Below are positions 17,317-25,479 of a DNA stretch of 64,000 nucleotides, in pieces. Numbering within the stretch: position 1 is the stretch's first letter; each line of letters begins with the position of its first letter. A model generated the notes under the pieces. That model was not told the origin of the DNA and made no database searches. It worked only from the letters and a program-made list of their open reading frames with translations. The position numbers and the translations under genes are program-made. The DNA is from Spirosoma sp. KCTC 42546 (lineage in GTDB: Bacteria; Bacteroidota; Bacteroidia; Cytophagales; Spirosomataceae): the NCBI RefSeq assembly GCF_006965485.1, contig NZ_CP041360.1, positions 8,040,501-8,104,500 of the forward strand. Reading direction: 5' to 3'.

Positions 17317-18349
17317 CCTAACGGCCCAAACTCCTTCTAAAGAACAACTAGTTGGCATCTGGATCGGTGTTCATACCGAATGGGATCTTGACTTTACCTG
17401 CCCATTACCTACGTATATTCAGCTAGATGCAGATAGTACCTATTATCTCGGGATGATCGATGGGTCGGCCCGTAAGTTAACGTCAACCTGGGGAGTTCAT
17501 GGGGAGTCGGTTCGATTGGATACCATTCATTTTGCCCCTCGACTGGTTAGTTTGCAGACTGATTTGCTTCGAATTGGCACAAACTATCCGATGGTTTTTC
17601 GTCGGTTTAACGATATTCCACTCGATTCGGCCACTGTACATCAGCAGTTGAACGGTCGCGTCTGGCAATCTGACAGTCTGACTATTTCGCTCTTTGCCAA
17701 CGGTCAGGCGAGTTTAGAAATTACGCGAACCAAACAGCGAACGGCTCACTTCTGGCAACTGGCTAAATTTGGCCAATCTATATTTCTGATTATTCTGGGC
17801 AATCAGAATGGCCGTGATAGTGGATACAAAGCGCTTTGGCAAATTAGCAGTGCATCTCTAAAACAGATGCAGGCCATTGGCTGGAATGGTTGTAAAATAG
17901 CTGCTGAACCATTTCGATTCGTCAAAAATATATCCCTGAGCGACTCATGCCGACCCACTGGTTTTCAACCCTGCAATAACTGTTTCCGCAAACTATGGGC
18001 TGAATCTATGCTTACTCGCGGACAGAAACGGTATGATATCCTTCAGTTATTCACAAAGTATTATCAGCCTATTAACCAGACCGGCGAATCAGGTCTTGTA
18101 CGCATTCAGTTTGTGGTGAATTGTTCAGGTGAAAGGGACTCGACTGAAGTTAAGGGCTTCGACGAGGATTATTGTCCAAGGCAATTCGACTCCCGAATTA
18201 CCAGCCAACTATTGACGATTTGCCATGAGCATGTGGCTACCGATCAATCGATTCGTCAGTCAGATAGCACTAGAGACCTGTTCCGGGATGTTTTTGTTTC
18301 GCTTGCAGTTCGGCTTAAAGATGGTCGTATAACGGATATATTGCCATGA
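17183..18349 (+). CDS. Hypothetical secreted protein, lipocalin-like N-terminus
   Basis: The open frame spans 388 codons. The predicted mature protein starts near TAQTPSKEQLVGIWIG and contains a beta-rich domain resembling lipocalin-like 'remaining-activity' domains (LVGIWIGVHTEWDLDF, then LTSTWGVHGESVRL), plus a cysteine-bearing C-terminal half (CRPTGFQPCNNCFRK; FVVNCSGERDS). The hydrophobic stretch TFFIIHCALFIIHYSLLTAQ would serve as a signal peptide, but it is encoded by the right arm of a short-period DNA repeat. The start is uncertain: ATG 17183 lies in the left repeat arm, and GTG 17249 gives a normal-length signal peptide. Its stop overlaps the TPR gene start by 4 bases. It sits between moxR and the DUF58 gene. 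The function is unknown. Confidence 0.78.
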   Translation: MHNVQCTMNNGGQANWQFRFRKVGVSRSATFFIIHCALFIIHYSLLTAQTPSKEQLVGIWIGVHTEWDLDFTCPLPTYIQLDADSTYYLGMIDGSARKLTSTWGVHGESVRLDTIHFAPRLVSLQTDLLRIGTNYPMVFRRFNDIPLDSATVHQQLNGRVWQSDSLTISLFANGQASLEITRTKQRTAHFWQLAKFGQSIFLIILGNQNGRDSGYKALWQISSASLKQMQAIGWNGCKIAAEPFRFVKNISLSDSCRPTGFQPCNNCFRKLWAESMLTRGQKRYDILQLFTKYYQPINQTGESGLVRIQFVVNCSGERDSTEVKGFDEDYCPRQFDSRITSQLLTICHEHVATDQSIRQSDSTRDLFRDVFVSLAVRLKDGRITDILP

Positions 18350-19161
18350 TACGACTGAGCTTTTTTCATTTTCTACTGCCAATATCTGTGTTTGCTCAGG
18401 ATAGTGAACGCATCCTGAAATCCTGTGCTTCGATGCTGGCCGCAAACCGATCAACGCAAACACGATTCTTTTTTGGGGAGAAACGGGAGAAGGTTCGCTC
18501 AGATACGCTATTGGCTAACGCGGAGAATTTTCGGCATCGAGCCTTTAATTACGTCTGGTCAAAAGAATACGAGCAGGCTGCTATCTGGCTGGAGAAAACG
18601 ACGACACTTTCGCCAAAAGAACATGGCATCGTTGGTGAATTTTACCTGGTTCAATTTCGGGATTATCCTCGTGCGCTAACTCATTTCAATGCGTACGACG
18701 CCCTTACTCCCAACTTTGATGACATTGTTGGCTACAATCCGGTGAGTTATATGCGCGGCCTGACCTACCGAAGCATGGGCGATCACGAGAAGGCAATTGA
18801 ACAATTCTCTATGGCGATTGACCCATTAGCCGCTAAACATGGTGCAGAGTGGGTGAACTATCGGCACTTCGTAAGTAGAGCCGTTAGCTATATTGCGACG
18901 AAACAACCCGAAAAAGCCTTAGCCGATCTTGACAAAGCAGCTAAAAATTTCAACCGGAGTGCACTTGTCCAGTACCACCGAGGTCGCGCCTTCCTCTTGC
19001 TAAATCGAACGGCCGAAGCTCGAACAGCGTTTCAGGATGCCTCATTTTTCTTCAAAGCCCTTCGAGCCGAACGCACCGGTGAATACCAGGAAGATGACTT
19101 TAATCCGGTGTACGAACCGGAAATTGACGAGGTGATTAGCCAATTAAAACCTAAACCGTAA
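18346..19161 (+). CDS. Secreted TPR protein
   Basis: The 271-residue protein starts with a signal peptide (MIRLSFFHFLLPISVFAQ). Three or four tetratricopeptide repeats follow: about 60-95 (AFNYVWSKEYEQAAIWLEKTT), 95-130, 145-180 (YRSMGDHEKAIEQFSMAI) and 190-250 (ALADLDKAAKNFNRSALVQYHRGRAFL). TPR proteins mediate protein-protein contacts, and one is often found in MoxR/DUF58 (aerotolerance, BatB/C/D-like) operons. Its ATGA overlap with the previous gene implies coupled translation of a secreted pair. The partner is not identifiable from sequence. Confidence 0.85.
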   Translation: MIRLSFFHFLLPISVFAQDSERILKSCASMLAANRSTQTRFFFGEKREKVRSDTLLANAENFRHRAFNYVWSKEYEQAAIWLEKTTTLSPKEHGIVGEFYLVQFRDYPRALTHFNAYDALTPNFDDIVGYNPVSYMRGLTYRSMGDHEKAIEQFSMAIDPLAAKHGAEWVNYRHFVSRAVSYIATKQPEKALADLDKAAKNFNRSALVQYHRGRAFLLLNRTAEARTAFQDASFFFKALRAERTGEYQEDDFNPVYEPEIDEVISQLKPKP

Positions 19162-19167
19162 CGCTTG

Positions 19168-20184
19168 ATGGAACCCTTTTATGAACGTATAAAGGTCGTG
19201 CTGGACGAGGCTCGCCAGAACGCCTACCGCGCCGTTAATTTCGCTATGGTCGAAGCCTATTGGCATATCGGCCAGCTCATTGTTGACGAAGAACAACAGG
19301 GAAATAGCAGAGCCGAATATGGTACCGGCTTGCTCAAATACCTCGCACAGCGCCTGACCAATGATTTTGGAAAAGGATTTGATGAAAGTAATCTTCGGTA
19401 TATCCGGTTATTTTATCAGGCATTTCCAATTCGTGACGCAGTGCGTCACGAATTAAGCTGGACTCATTATCGACTGCTTTCTAAAATCGAAAATACCAAT
19501 GCCCGCACTTGGTATATGGCCGAAGCAGCCCAGCAAAATTGGAGTAGCCGGGCGCTGGAACGGCAAATAAATTCGTTCTACTACGAACGGTTATTAGCGA
19601 CTCGGGAAGCCGACCGCCCCGATGTTCGACGAGAGGCCGAAGAAAAGACCCGCCCGCTTAAGCTGGAACCTAAAGACATCCTTAAAGACCCGTATATTCT
19701 GGAGTTTCTGGATCTGAAGCCAAACTGGAAGGTGTATGAAAAAGAACTGGAACAGGCGTTGCTAGATAATCTGCAAACCTTTATGCTGGAATTGGGGAAG
19801 GGATTTGCCTTTGTTGCTCGCCAGCAGCGAATGGTTGAAGGGGAAGACAATTTTCGAGTCGATCTGGTTTTTTACAATTACATCCTCCGATGCTTCGTAT
19901 TAGTTGACCTTAAAATGGGCAAACTGACCCATCAGGACGTTGGTCAGATGGATATGTATGTCCGCATGTATGAGGAGCAGCATAAGCAACCAGATGATAA
20001 TCCGACCATTGGCCTGATTCTTTGCACAGAGAAAAACGAAACAGTAGTTAAATATTCTGTTCTGAATGGAAGTCAACAGTTGTTTGCGTCAAAATACAAA
20101 CTTTATTTACCTACCGAAGAAGAACTAATGGCCGAAATCGAACGCGACAAGCTTTTGCTGGAACAAAACCGCCCAACCGAATGA
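19168..20184 (+). CDS. DUF1016 / YhcG-family PD-(D/E)XK nuclease
   Basis: The 338-residue protein has the two YhcG parts. The N-terminal DUF1016_N helical region (about 1-160) includes NFAMVEAYWHIGQLIVDEEQQG and LRYIRLFYQAFP. The C-terminal PD-(D/E)XK nuclease-like domain (about 175-335) has a GKGFAFVARQ opening, FRVDLVFYN (Asp) and LVDLKMGKL (D-x-K catalytic core). ATG 19168 is preferred to the in-frame TTG three bases earlier. The family is linked to DNA processing and defence or restriction neighbourhoods, and moves between genomes. Here it is embedded in an envelope operon: 6 bases after the TPR gene and overlapping the DUF58 gene by 4 bases (ATGA). The catalytic motif appears intact. Confidence 0.92.
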   Translation: MEPFYERIKVVLDEARQNAYRAVNFAMVEAYWHIGQLIVDEEQQGNSRAEYGTGLLKYLAQRLTNDFGKGFDESNLRYIRLFYQAFPIRDAVRHELSWTHYRLLSKIENTNARTWYMAEAAQQNWSSRALERQINSFYYERLLATREADRPDVRREAEEKTRPLKLEPKDILKDPYILEFLDLKPNWKVYEKELEQALLDNLQTFMLELGKGFAFVARQQRMVEGEDNFRVDLVFYNYILRCFVLVDLKMGKLTHQDVGQMDMYVRMYEEQHKQPDDNPTIGLILCTEKNETVVKYSVLNGSQQLFASKYKLYLPTEEELMAEIERDKLLLEQNRPTE

Positions 20185-21542
20185 TAGCGATCCGCCCACT
20201 CTTTGTTGCCTCTCGGTTATGGTTCGGGTTGATCGCGCTCATACTTTTATTTGTAGCTGCGTACGCCTTTCCACTCCTGTTCCCGATTGTGAAAGTGGCC
20301 TTTGCCGTTTTTATAGTGATGATCGGGATAGATTTCTGGCTACTCTTTTTCAGTAAAAGCCAACCTGTCGGATCCGCCTTCTTTGCCCGTCGTGAAGTCC
20401 CCGAACGATTATCGAACGGCGACGAAAATCCGCTCACGATTTATTTAGAAAACCGATACCCGTTCCGAGCCGATGTGGAGGTCGTTGATGAAATTCCGTT
20501 TCAGTTTCAACGACGCGATGTGCTGTTCCAGGCCAGCCTGAAACCACGAGAAACCCAGGCTATTCGTTACGAGCTTCGGCCCACGCGCCGGGGCGAATAT
20601 AGCTTCGGTGCTGTGAATGTATTTGTCTTATCGCCACTGGGTTTACTCAAACGACGGTATCAGTTTGAACAGGGTAAAATGGTAGCTGTTTATCCGTCGT
20701 TTTTACAGATGCGGCAGTTTGAACTCCTGGCGGCAACCAATCGCCTGACCGAAGTAGGTGTCAAACGAATCCGGCGCATCGGTCATAGTATGGAATTTGA
20801 GCAGGTTCGCCCCTACTCCACTGGCGACGATGTGCGAACTATCAACTGGAAAGCAACGTCCCGCCGAAGTGATTCGCAGGGGGCGTCTCTGATGATCAAT
20901 GCTTTTCAAGATGAACGTTCGCAGCCGGTTTATTGCCTGATCGACAAGGGTCGCGTAATGCAATCGCCGTTTGAGGGGTTAACGTTGCTTGATTATGCCA
21001 TCAACGCCAGCCTAGTCTTAAGCAACATTGCCCTGATGAAACAGGATCGCGCGGGTGTGCTAACCTTCTCCGACCACATCGGCCAATTACTTCCGGCCGA
21101 GCGTCGCACCGGGCAAATGCTGAAGATTCTGGAGTTGCTTTACCGTCAGAAAACGCGCTTCCTGGAATCGGATTACGAGAGCCTATACGCTAGCGTTCGA
21201 ACGCACATTCGCCAGCGCAGTCTGCTCCTGTTATTCACGAATTTTGAAACGATGAGCGGTATGCAGCGACAATTGCCCTATCTCCGTCGGTTAGCCAAAG
21301 ATCACCTGCTGCTGGTAATCTTCTTCGAGAACACCGAGCTACGCGCTCTGATCGACCAACCGGCAGTCGATACGGAGCATATCTACATGAAAACGATTGG
21401 AGAGAAATTTTCCTTCGAGAAAAGGCAGATTGTGAAGGAACTAGGCCAATATGGTATTCAAACAATCTTGACTGCCCCGCAAAACCTGACGGCTAATACC
21501 GTGAATAAATATCTGGAGTTGAAGGCACGGGGGCTGATTTAG
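20181..21542 (+). CDS. DUF58 domain-containing protein (MoxR partner)
   Basis: The 453-residue protein has two N-terminal membrane helices (about 10-30 and 35-55), a beta-rich middle region (about 70-170) and a DUF58/VWA-like domain. The latter carries the hallmark MEFEQVRPYSTGDDVRTINWKA-type motif (about 200-222), followed by RSDSQGASLMINAFQDE. DUF58 proteins work with MoxR ATPases; in Bacteroidota they belong to aerotolerance/envelope-stress-type operons. The start overlaps the DUF1016 gene by 4 bases. The stop codon TAG (21540-21542) lies within the stem of a 41-bp perfect hairpin that closes the operon. Confidence 0.93.
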   Translation: MIAIRPLFVASRLWFGLIALILLFVAAYAFPLLFPIVKVAFAVFIVMIGIDFWLLFFSKSQPVGSAFFARREVPERLSNGDENPLTIYLENRYPFRADVEVVDEIPFQFQRRDVLFQASLKPRETQAIRYELRPTRRGEYSFGAVNVFVLSPLGLLKRRYQFEQGKMVAVYPSFLQMRQFELLAATNRLTEVGVKRIRRIGHSMEFEQVRPYSTGDDVRTINWKATSRRSDSQGASLMINAFQDERSQPVYCLIDKGRVMQSPFEGLTLLDYAINASLVLSNIALMKQDRAGVLTFSDHIGQLLPAERRTGQMLKILELLYRQKTRFLESDYESLYASVRTHIRQRSLLLLFTNFETMSGMQRQLPYLRRLAKDHLLLVIFFENTELRALIDQPAVDTEHIYMKTIGEKFSFEKRQIVKELGQYGIQTILTAPQNLTANTVNKYLELKARGLI

Positions 21543-21621
21543 TCGAAACGGAAGTGGGGAGGTCATATGCCATATCTTAGAGATATGGCATATGACCTCC
21601 CCACTTCCGTTTCGACTAAAT
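21537..21621. terminator. Bidirectional terminator: perfect hairpin with 41-bp arms
   Basis: Arms 21537-21577 and 21581-21621 are perfectly complementary over 41 bases, with a 3-base loop (TAG). It lies between convergent genes and contains the DUF58 stop codon. This is far longer than a usual intrinsic terminator. Confidence 0.85.
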
Positions 21622-21626
21622 TATAT

Positions 21627-21845
21627 TTAATTATCTCCCAAGCCGCCTTTTACCGATTCATAATTGGACTTAAGGCGTCCCATTTCTTTAGCCAAAAAGG
21701 TTTGCAACTGGCGATTGAACGCTTCCTTTTCATCGTCCGGCAAGGAGTTATAAAGATCTTTTAGCTCCTGATTGATAGCTGCTCGTTCGGCATCGTCGGC
21801 CGCATTAATTGAGCGATAATGGTATTTTCGAAAATCGTATTCCAT
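21627..21845 (-). CDS. Small charged hypothetical protein
   Basis: The 72-residue protein is highly charged and helical (for example DDAERAAINQELKDLYNSLPDDEKEAFNRQLQTF), with no signal peptide or membrane segment. Its start is 9 bases downstream of the GNAT gene stop on the same strand, so it is likely the last gene of that unit, ending at the shared 41-bp hairpin. I do not recognise a family. Amino-acid-like composition and tight spacing favour a real gene over a chance frame. Confidence 0.7.
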   Translation of the reverse strand: MEYDFRKYHYRSINAADDAERAAINQELKDLYNSLPDDEKEAFNRQLQTFLAKEMGRLKSNYESVKGGLGDN

Positions 21846-21854
21846 ATCTAATTC

Positions 21855-22526
21855 TCAGAGTACCCCACTAAATTCCTTCCAAGAAAGTCGGGGTGTTCTC
21901 TTAACTAATTTTTTATTATACAAAGCAGCCTCTCCCCAGTAGTTTTTAAATGTTTTTTCAAAGCGAAAACCGACTTTTTCTAGTAAGGCCCGCGAAGCAA
22001 CATTAGCTTCCAGTGGCTCTGCTCTAGCCTTGAACAGTTTAAAATCTTCAGGAAGTCGACTTAATAACTGTGAAAGTGCCTCATAACCGTATCCTTGCCT
22101 ACGGAAAGGTTCAGCAATTGCATAACCACACATATATGGAAACCGCTTCCCTTCCCAAAGTTCAAAACTAACATCATAGAGGTGTGATATGCCTACATAA
22201 GTGCCATCAGCTAACCGTAGGAACCAATCGCACATACCCCGTTTGCCACTATATAGTCCGATTGCTAATTGATATGCTACATATTCGTCCAGTTTCTTAG
22301 GCTCCTTCAAAGACAACATTACAAATGGATTCGTATCCTGGCTAAACAGATCAAGCAAAATGCGGTAGTTGTGCCAGTCCAGCAACTCATACTGTAACCG
22401 ATTAGAGGGCGGTAGATCCCGATAGCACGCTCGGGTTATTGCGTCAGATCTGCGCATCTCTTCATACGCATCAACCACCTTTCGAGCTTTTGGGTGGAGA
22501 TCGAAAGGTGGTTGATGTATAGACAA
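21855..22526 (-). CDS. GNAT family N-acetyltransferase
   Basis: The 223-residue protein has a GNAT (Acetyltransf_3-type) fold: the LRLADGTYVGISHLYDV strand region, an acetyl-CoA-binding loop in AEPFRRQGYGYEALSQLLSRL (R-x-x-G-x-G-x-E, about residues 140-160), and a C-terminal ASRALLEKVGFRFEKTFKNYW motif. The family acetylates ribosomal protein N-termini, drugs, polyamines or small metabolites; the substrate cannot be predicted. It starts 14 bases downstream of tatC on the same strand, so it may be co-transcribed with it. Confidence 0.88.
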   Translation of the reverse strand: MSIHQPPFDLHPKARKVVDAYEEMRRSDAITRACYRDLPPSNRLQYELLDWHNYRILLDLFSQDTNPFVMLSLKEPKKLDEYVAYQLAIGLYSGKRGMCDWFLRLADGTYVGISHLYDVSFELWEGKRFPYMCGYAIAEPFRRQGYGYEALSQLLSRLPEDFKLFKARAEPLEANVASRALLEKVGFRFEKTFKNYWGEAALYNKKLVKRTPRLSWKEFSGVL

Positions 22527-22540
22527 TGCAGATTACGCTT

Positions 22541-23401
22541 TTACGAATTCATCAGTTCGCGCTGTGCCTTCAATCGCGCCTTCTCGATTCGGCCTGATAC
22601 GATGATACTGACTTCATACAACATGGCCAGCGGCAAGGCAACCAGAACCTGACTATAAATATCTGGCGAAGGGGTGATGATACCAGCTACCACCAGAATC
22701 ACAATCCAGGCATGTTTGCGGTACTCGCGCATGAATTTTGGCGTCAGGACACCTACTTTCGATAGTACATAGGCAATCATTGGCATCTGAAAGATCAATG
22801 CGCAACCCAGCGATAGGGTAACCAGAATGCCAATATAAGAGGTTATGTCAAACTGGTTTTTAATATCGGGCGTAATTTGAAAGTTCGCCAGAAAATTGAT
22901 TGCTAATGGCGATACGATAAAATAACCGAAGAGCAATCCCAATGTAAATAACAACGAAACAAAGAAAACTGCGCCACGAGCTGCATCTTTTTCGACATTA
23001 CGTAAACCTGGCTTGATAAACCGCCATAGTTCCCAAAACGCGTATGGAAACGCGAAGCAAAGACCAATGATAGCTGCCGAGGTCATGGCCATTGTAAACT
23101 GATCCGATACACCAAGGGACTGCAACTCGAAATTGAGTTTTGTAACACACAAATCCTTGTATCCAGTAATATCTGACAGTTTACACATCATCCGGTACGT
23201 CCAGAAATCAGGGTTTTTAGGGCCCATGATGACGACCTGAAAGATCTCTTCAATGTAAATGAATGCAATTATAGCAAACACAAAAATGGACCCAACGGCC
23301 CGAATAATGTGCCAGCGTAGTTCTTCCAGATGATCCAGAAAGGACATTTCCTTGCCTTCTTCGGATTCTATCTCTTCGTCAGTCAGTTGGTCGAGTGGCA
23401 T
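22541..23401 (-). CDS. tatC: Sec-independent (Tat) protein translocase subunit TatC
   Basis: The 286-residue protein has six membrane helices with the TatC signatures SFLDHLEELRWHII (about 19-32), FAFPYAFWELWRFIKPGL and the conserved final helices (WIVILVVAGIITPSPDIYSQ). A roughly 45-residue periplasmic loop after helix 1 (MCKLSDITGYKDLCVTKLNF) is typical of Bacteroidota TatC. It forms the receptor for twin-arginine signal peptides. Within this window the gluconate-dehydrogenase subunit at 9266 and the Fe-S subunit at 52590 carry such signals. No tatA/B gene is adjacent. Confidence 0.97.
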   Translation of the reverse strand: MPLDQLTDEEIESEEGKEMSFLDHLEELRWHIIRAVGSIFVFAIIAFIYIEEIFQVVIMGPKNPDFWTYRMMCKLSDITGYKDLCVTKLNFELQSLGVSDQFTMAMTSAAIIGLCFAFPYAFWELWRFIKPGLRNVEKDAARGAVFFVSLLFTLGLLFGYFIVSPLAINFLANFQITPDIKNQFDITSYIGILVTLSLGCALIFQMPMIAYVLSKVGVLTPKFMREYRKHAWIVILVVAGIITPSPDIYSQVLVALPLAMLYEVSIIVSGRIEKARLKAQRELMNS

Positions 23402-23410
23402 TTGTTTAAA

Positions 23411-23517
23411 AAGCGAAAGAGTGAAGGAGCGAAAGACCGGGCCGCCGGAGCGGTGAAAGAAAAAAGTTAACGCGAGTTTTTAACCGCACTTTCATTCTTT
23501 CATTCTTTCGCTCTTTA
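23411..23517. repeat. GAAAGAG-type short repeat pair, inverted
   Basis: Left arm about 23411-23436 is purine-rich with units like GAGCGAAA/GAGTGAAG. Right arm 23488-23517 is pyrimidine-rich and roughly reverse complementary. It fills the gap between glyA and tatC. The same family recurs at 39561 and 40171. Confidence 0.8.
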
Positions 23518-23529
23518 ATCTTTTAATGG

Positions 23530-24822
23530 TTAACTTTTATAGAGCGGAAATGCTTTCATCCACTCATTAATTTCTTCTTTAACGGTCGAGAGCACGCTTT
23601 CGTTATCGTGGTTCATCAACACCTTGTCGATATATACGACAATTTGCTCCATGTCCGATTCTTTCAAACCACGAGTTGTCATAGCCGCCGTTCCAACACG
23701 CATACCCGAGGTAACCATCGGCGACTTATCGTCGAACGGAACCATGTTTTTATTGATCGTGATATCTGCCTTAATAAGCGTATTTTCGGCCAGTTTACCC
23801 GTCAACCCTTTCGAACGTAAATCGATCAGCATCAAATGGTTATCGGTACCGCCCGAAATGATCTTGTACCCTAAGTTCAGGAATGAATTGGCCATAGCCT
23901 GCGCATTGGCTTTCACCTGAACGGCATAATCGTAGAAGTCATCGCTCAGCGCTTCACCAAACGCAACCGCTTTAGCCGCAATGATATGTTCCAATGGTCC
24001 GCCTTGTGTTCCCGGAAACACCCCGGAATCCAGCAACGACGACATCAGGCGAGTTTCGCCTTTTGGTGTTTTAATACCATATGGGTTCTCGAAATCATTC
24101 CGCATCATAATGATACCGCCCCGCGTACCACGCAGGGTTTTGTGCGTAGTGGTCGTTACGATATGTGCGTAAGCAAGTGGATCGTTCAATAAACCTTTGG
24201 CAATCAGACCCGCTGGGTGCGATACGTCGGCCAGAAGCAATGCACCTACCTCATCGGCAATGGCACGAAGCCGGGCATAATCCCAATCGCGGCTATAAGC
24301 CGAAGCGCCACAAATAAGCACTTTAGGCCGCTCGCGTTTAGCGGTTTCCTCAACAGTATCGTAATTGATAACGCCTGTTTCCCGTTCCACTCCGTAAAAA
24401 GTAGGGCGGAAATATTTACCCGAAATATTGACCGACGAACCGTGCGTTAAGTGACCACCATGCGACAGGTCGAAGCCCAAAATAGTGTCGCCAGGCTGTA
24501 AACACGCCAGGAACACCGCTGTGTTTGCATTGGCACCCGAGTGCGGCTGAACGTTTACCCAGGTAGCGCCGAAAAGCTCCTTAGCCCGATCAATAGCGAT
24601 TTGTTCAACCTGATCAACCACTTCGCAACCGCCATAATACCGTTTGCCGGGCAGGCCTTCCGCATATTTATTAGTCAGAACACTTCCAGCGGCTTCCATC
24701 ACGGCAGGCGACACAAAGTTTTCGGAAGCAATCAACTCAATACCCGACTCCTGCCGGTGTTGTTCTTTAGCAATCAGGTCAAACACCTGCGTATCGCGGG
24801 TGGTGTTGGTGACGGTCGTCAT
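23530..24822 (-). CDS. glyA: Serine hydroxymethyltransferase
   Basis: The 430-residue PLP enzyme interconverts serine and glycine with tetrahydrofolate and supplies one-carbon units in the cytoplasm. Visible signatures include [20 protein letters not shown] near the N-terminus, [22 protein letters not shown] and the PLP-lysine motif [14 protein letters not shown]. Length and motifs are normal for bacterial GlyA. I use the ATG at 24822 ([14 protein letters not shown]); an in-frame extension to 24897 has no family support. It stands alone, followed by a repeat-filled gap before tatC. Confidence 0.97.
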   Translation of the reverse strand: MTTVTNTTRDTQVFDLIAKEQHRQESGIELIASENFVSPAVMEAAGSVLTNKYAEGLPGKRYYGGCEVVDQVEQIAIDRAKELFGATWVNVQPHSGANANTAVFLACLQPGDTILGFDLSHGGHLTHGSSVNISGKYFRPTFYGVERETGVINYDTVEETAKRERPKVLICGASAYSRDWDYARLRAIADEVGALLLADVSHPAGLIAKGLLNDPLAYAHIVTTTTHKTLRGTRGGIIMMRNDFENPYGIKTPKGETRLMSSLLDSGVFPGTQGGPLEHIIAAKAVAFGEALSDDFYDYAVQVKANAQAMANSFLNLGYKIISGGTDNHLMLIDLRSKGLTGKLAENTLIKADITINKNMVPFDDKSPMVTSGMRVGTAAMTTRGLKESDMEQIVVYIDKVLMNHDNESVLSTVKEEINEWMKAFPLYKS

Positions 24823-25126
24823 CAGTATGAACGGTTTATTTGATTGATTGTCTGTTTGATTCCTAAAATCGTAGCCGACAAACGGGCAGAAAACCAAACA
24901 TCTATTTTACGCAAAGGTACGGCAGAAAACCATAGAATAGAATGTCGATTTTCAGGACAATTGCCACAAAATCCGAGCACGTTGTTGCCCACCATAGCTG
25001 TATAGAGTTTCTATTATCATTAAACCTTCTTACGACAAGGTTATCTTAAAGAAAAGGCTCATTCTGACACTACGAATGGCTTATTACCTATAATTATCTC
25101 GTTTCAGTAAACTTAATTGTAACGAT
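24823..25126. other. Gap between divergent glyA and the YXWGXW gene; no gene seen
   Basis: About 300 AT-rich bases hold no open frame with recognisable family features and no strong hairpin. They presumably contain the two divergent promoters, but I could not pick a convincing TTG/TAnnTTTG pair. Confidence 0.5.
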
Positions 25127-25171
25127 ATAAAAACTCTGAAAATTCAGGCAAACGTATGGGTACTGGCCGGA

Positions 25172-25438
25172 TTGCTAGTTTCCACTCTTGTTTCAGGATG
25201 CACAACAACAGCCACTACAACTACCCAGGGACCACCTCCTGCACGAGTCGAAGTAATTCCAGCGGCACCATCGGCACGCCATATGTGGATACCGGGCCAT
25301 TATGTACGTCGGGGACGTAATTATGTCTGGGTCAACGGCTACTATCGGGTGGCTCCAGCCCGCTATAATGCCTGGGTACCTGGTCATTGGCAGCAAACTC
25401 GTCGGGGTCCCATGTGGATTGAGGGTCACTGGCGATAA
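25172..25438 (+). CDS. YXWGXW-repeat lipoprotein (start uncertain)
   Basis: From the TTG at 25172 the frame encodes 88 residues: a lipobox (LVSGC) followed by Thr-rich sequence and the repeat region WIPGHYVRRGRNYVWVNGYY...WVPGHWQQTRRGPMWIEGHW, typical of small YXWGXW proteins of the envelope. The TTG start gives only a truncated signal. In-frame codons upstream, from ATA at 25127, read I-KTLKIQANVWVLAGLL, a perfect lipoprotein signal that lacks only an ATG. No ATG exists between the in-frame stop at 25091 and 25172. Either ATA (or ATT 25142) is used, or the ATG has mutated. The product is predicted to be an outer-membrane or periplasmic lipoprotein. Confidence 0.75.
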   Translation: MLVSTLVSGCTTTATTTTQGPPPARVEVIPAAPSARHMWIPGHYVRRGRNYVWVNGYYRVAPARYNAWVPGHWQQTRRGPMWIEGHWR

Positions 25439-25479
25439 GTTAATGTAGGGCCGACCGTCTCGATCGGCCCTACATTAAC
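25439..25479. terminator. Bidirectional hairpin terminator between convergent genes
   Basis: Perfect 16-bp arms (25439-25454 and 25464-25479) flank a 9-base loop. The right arm covers the stop codon of the AraC-family gene on the other strand. Confidence 0.8.

Noticed and set aside
19168..20184. DUF1016 nuclease as part of a restriction-modification island
   Set aside because: No methyltransferase, specificity or helicase gene nearby; all neighbours are envelope-operon genes.
21537..21621. Long perfect hairpin as an insertion sequence end or attachment site
   Set aside because: No transposase, integrase or target duplication is adjacent; position between convergent genes fits a terminator.
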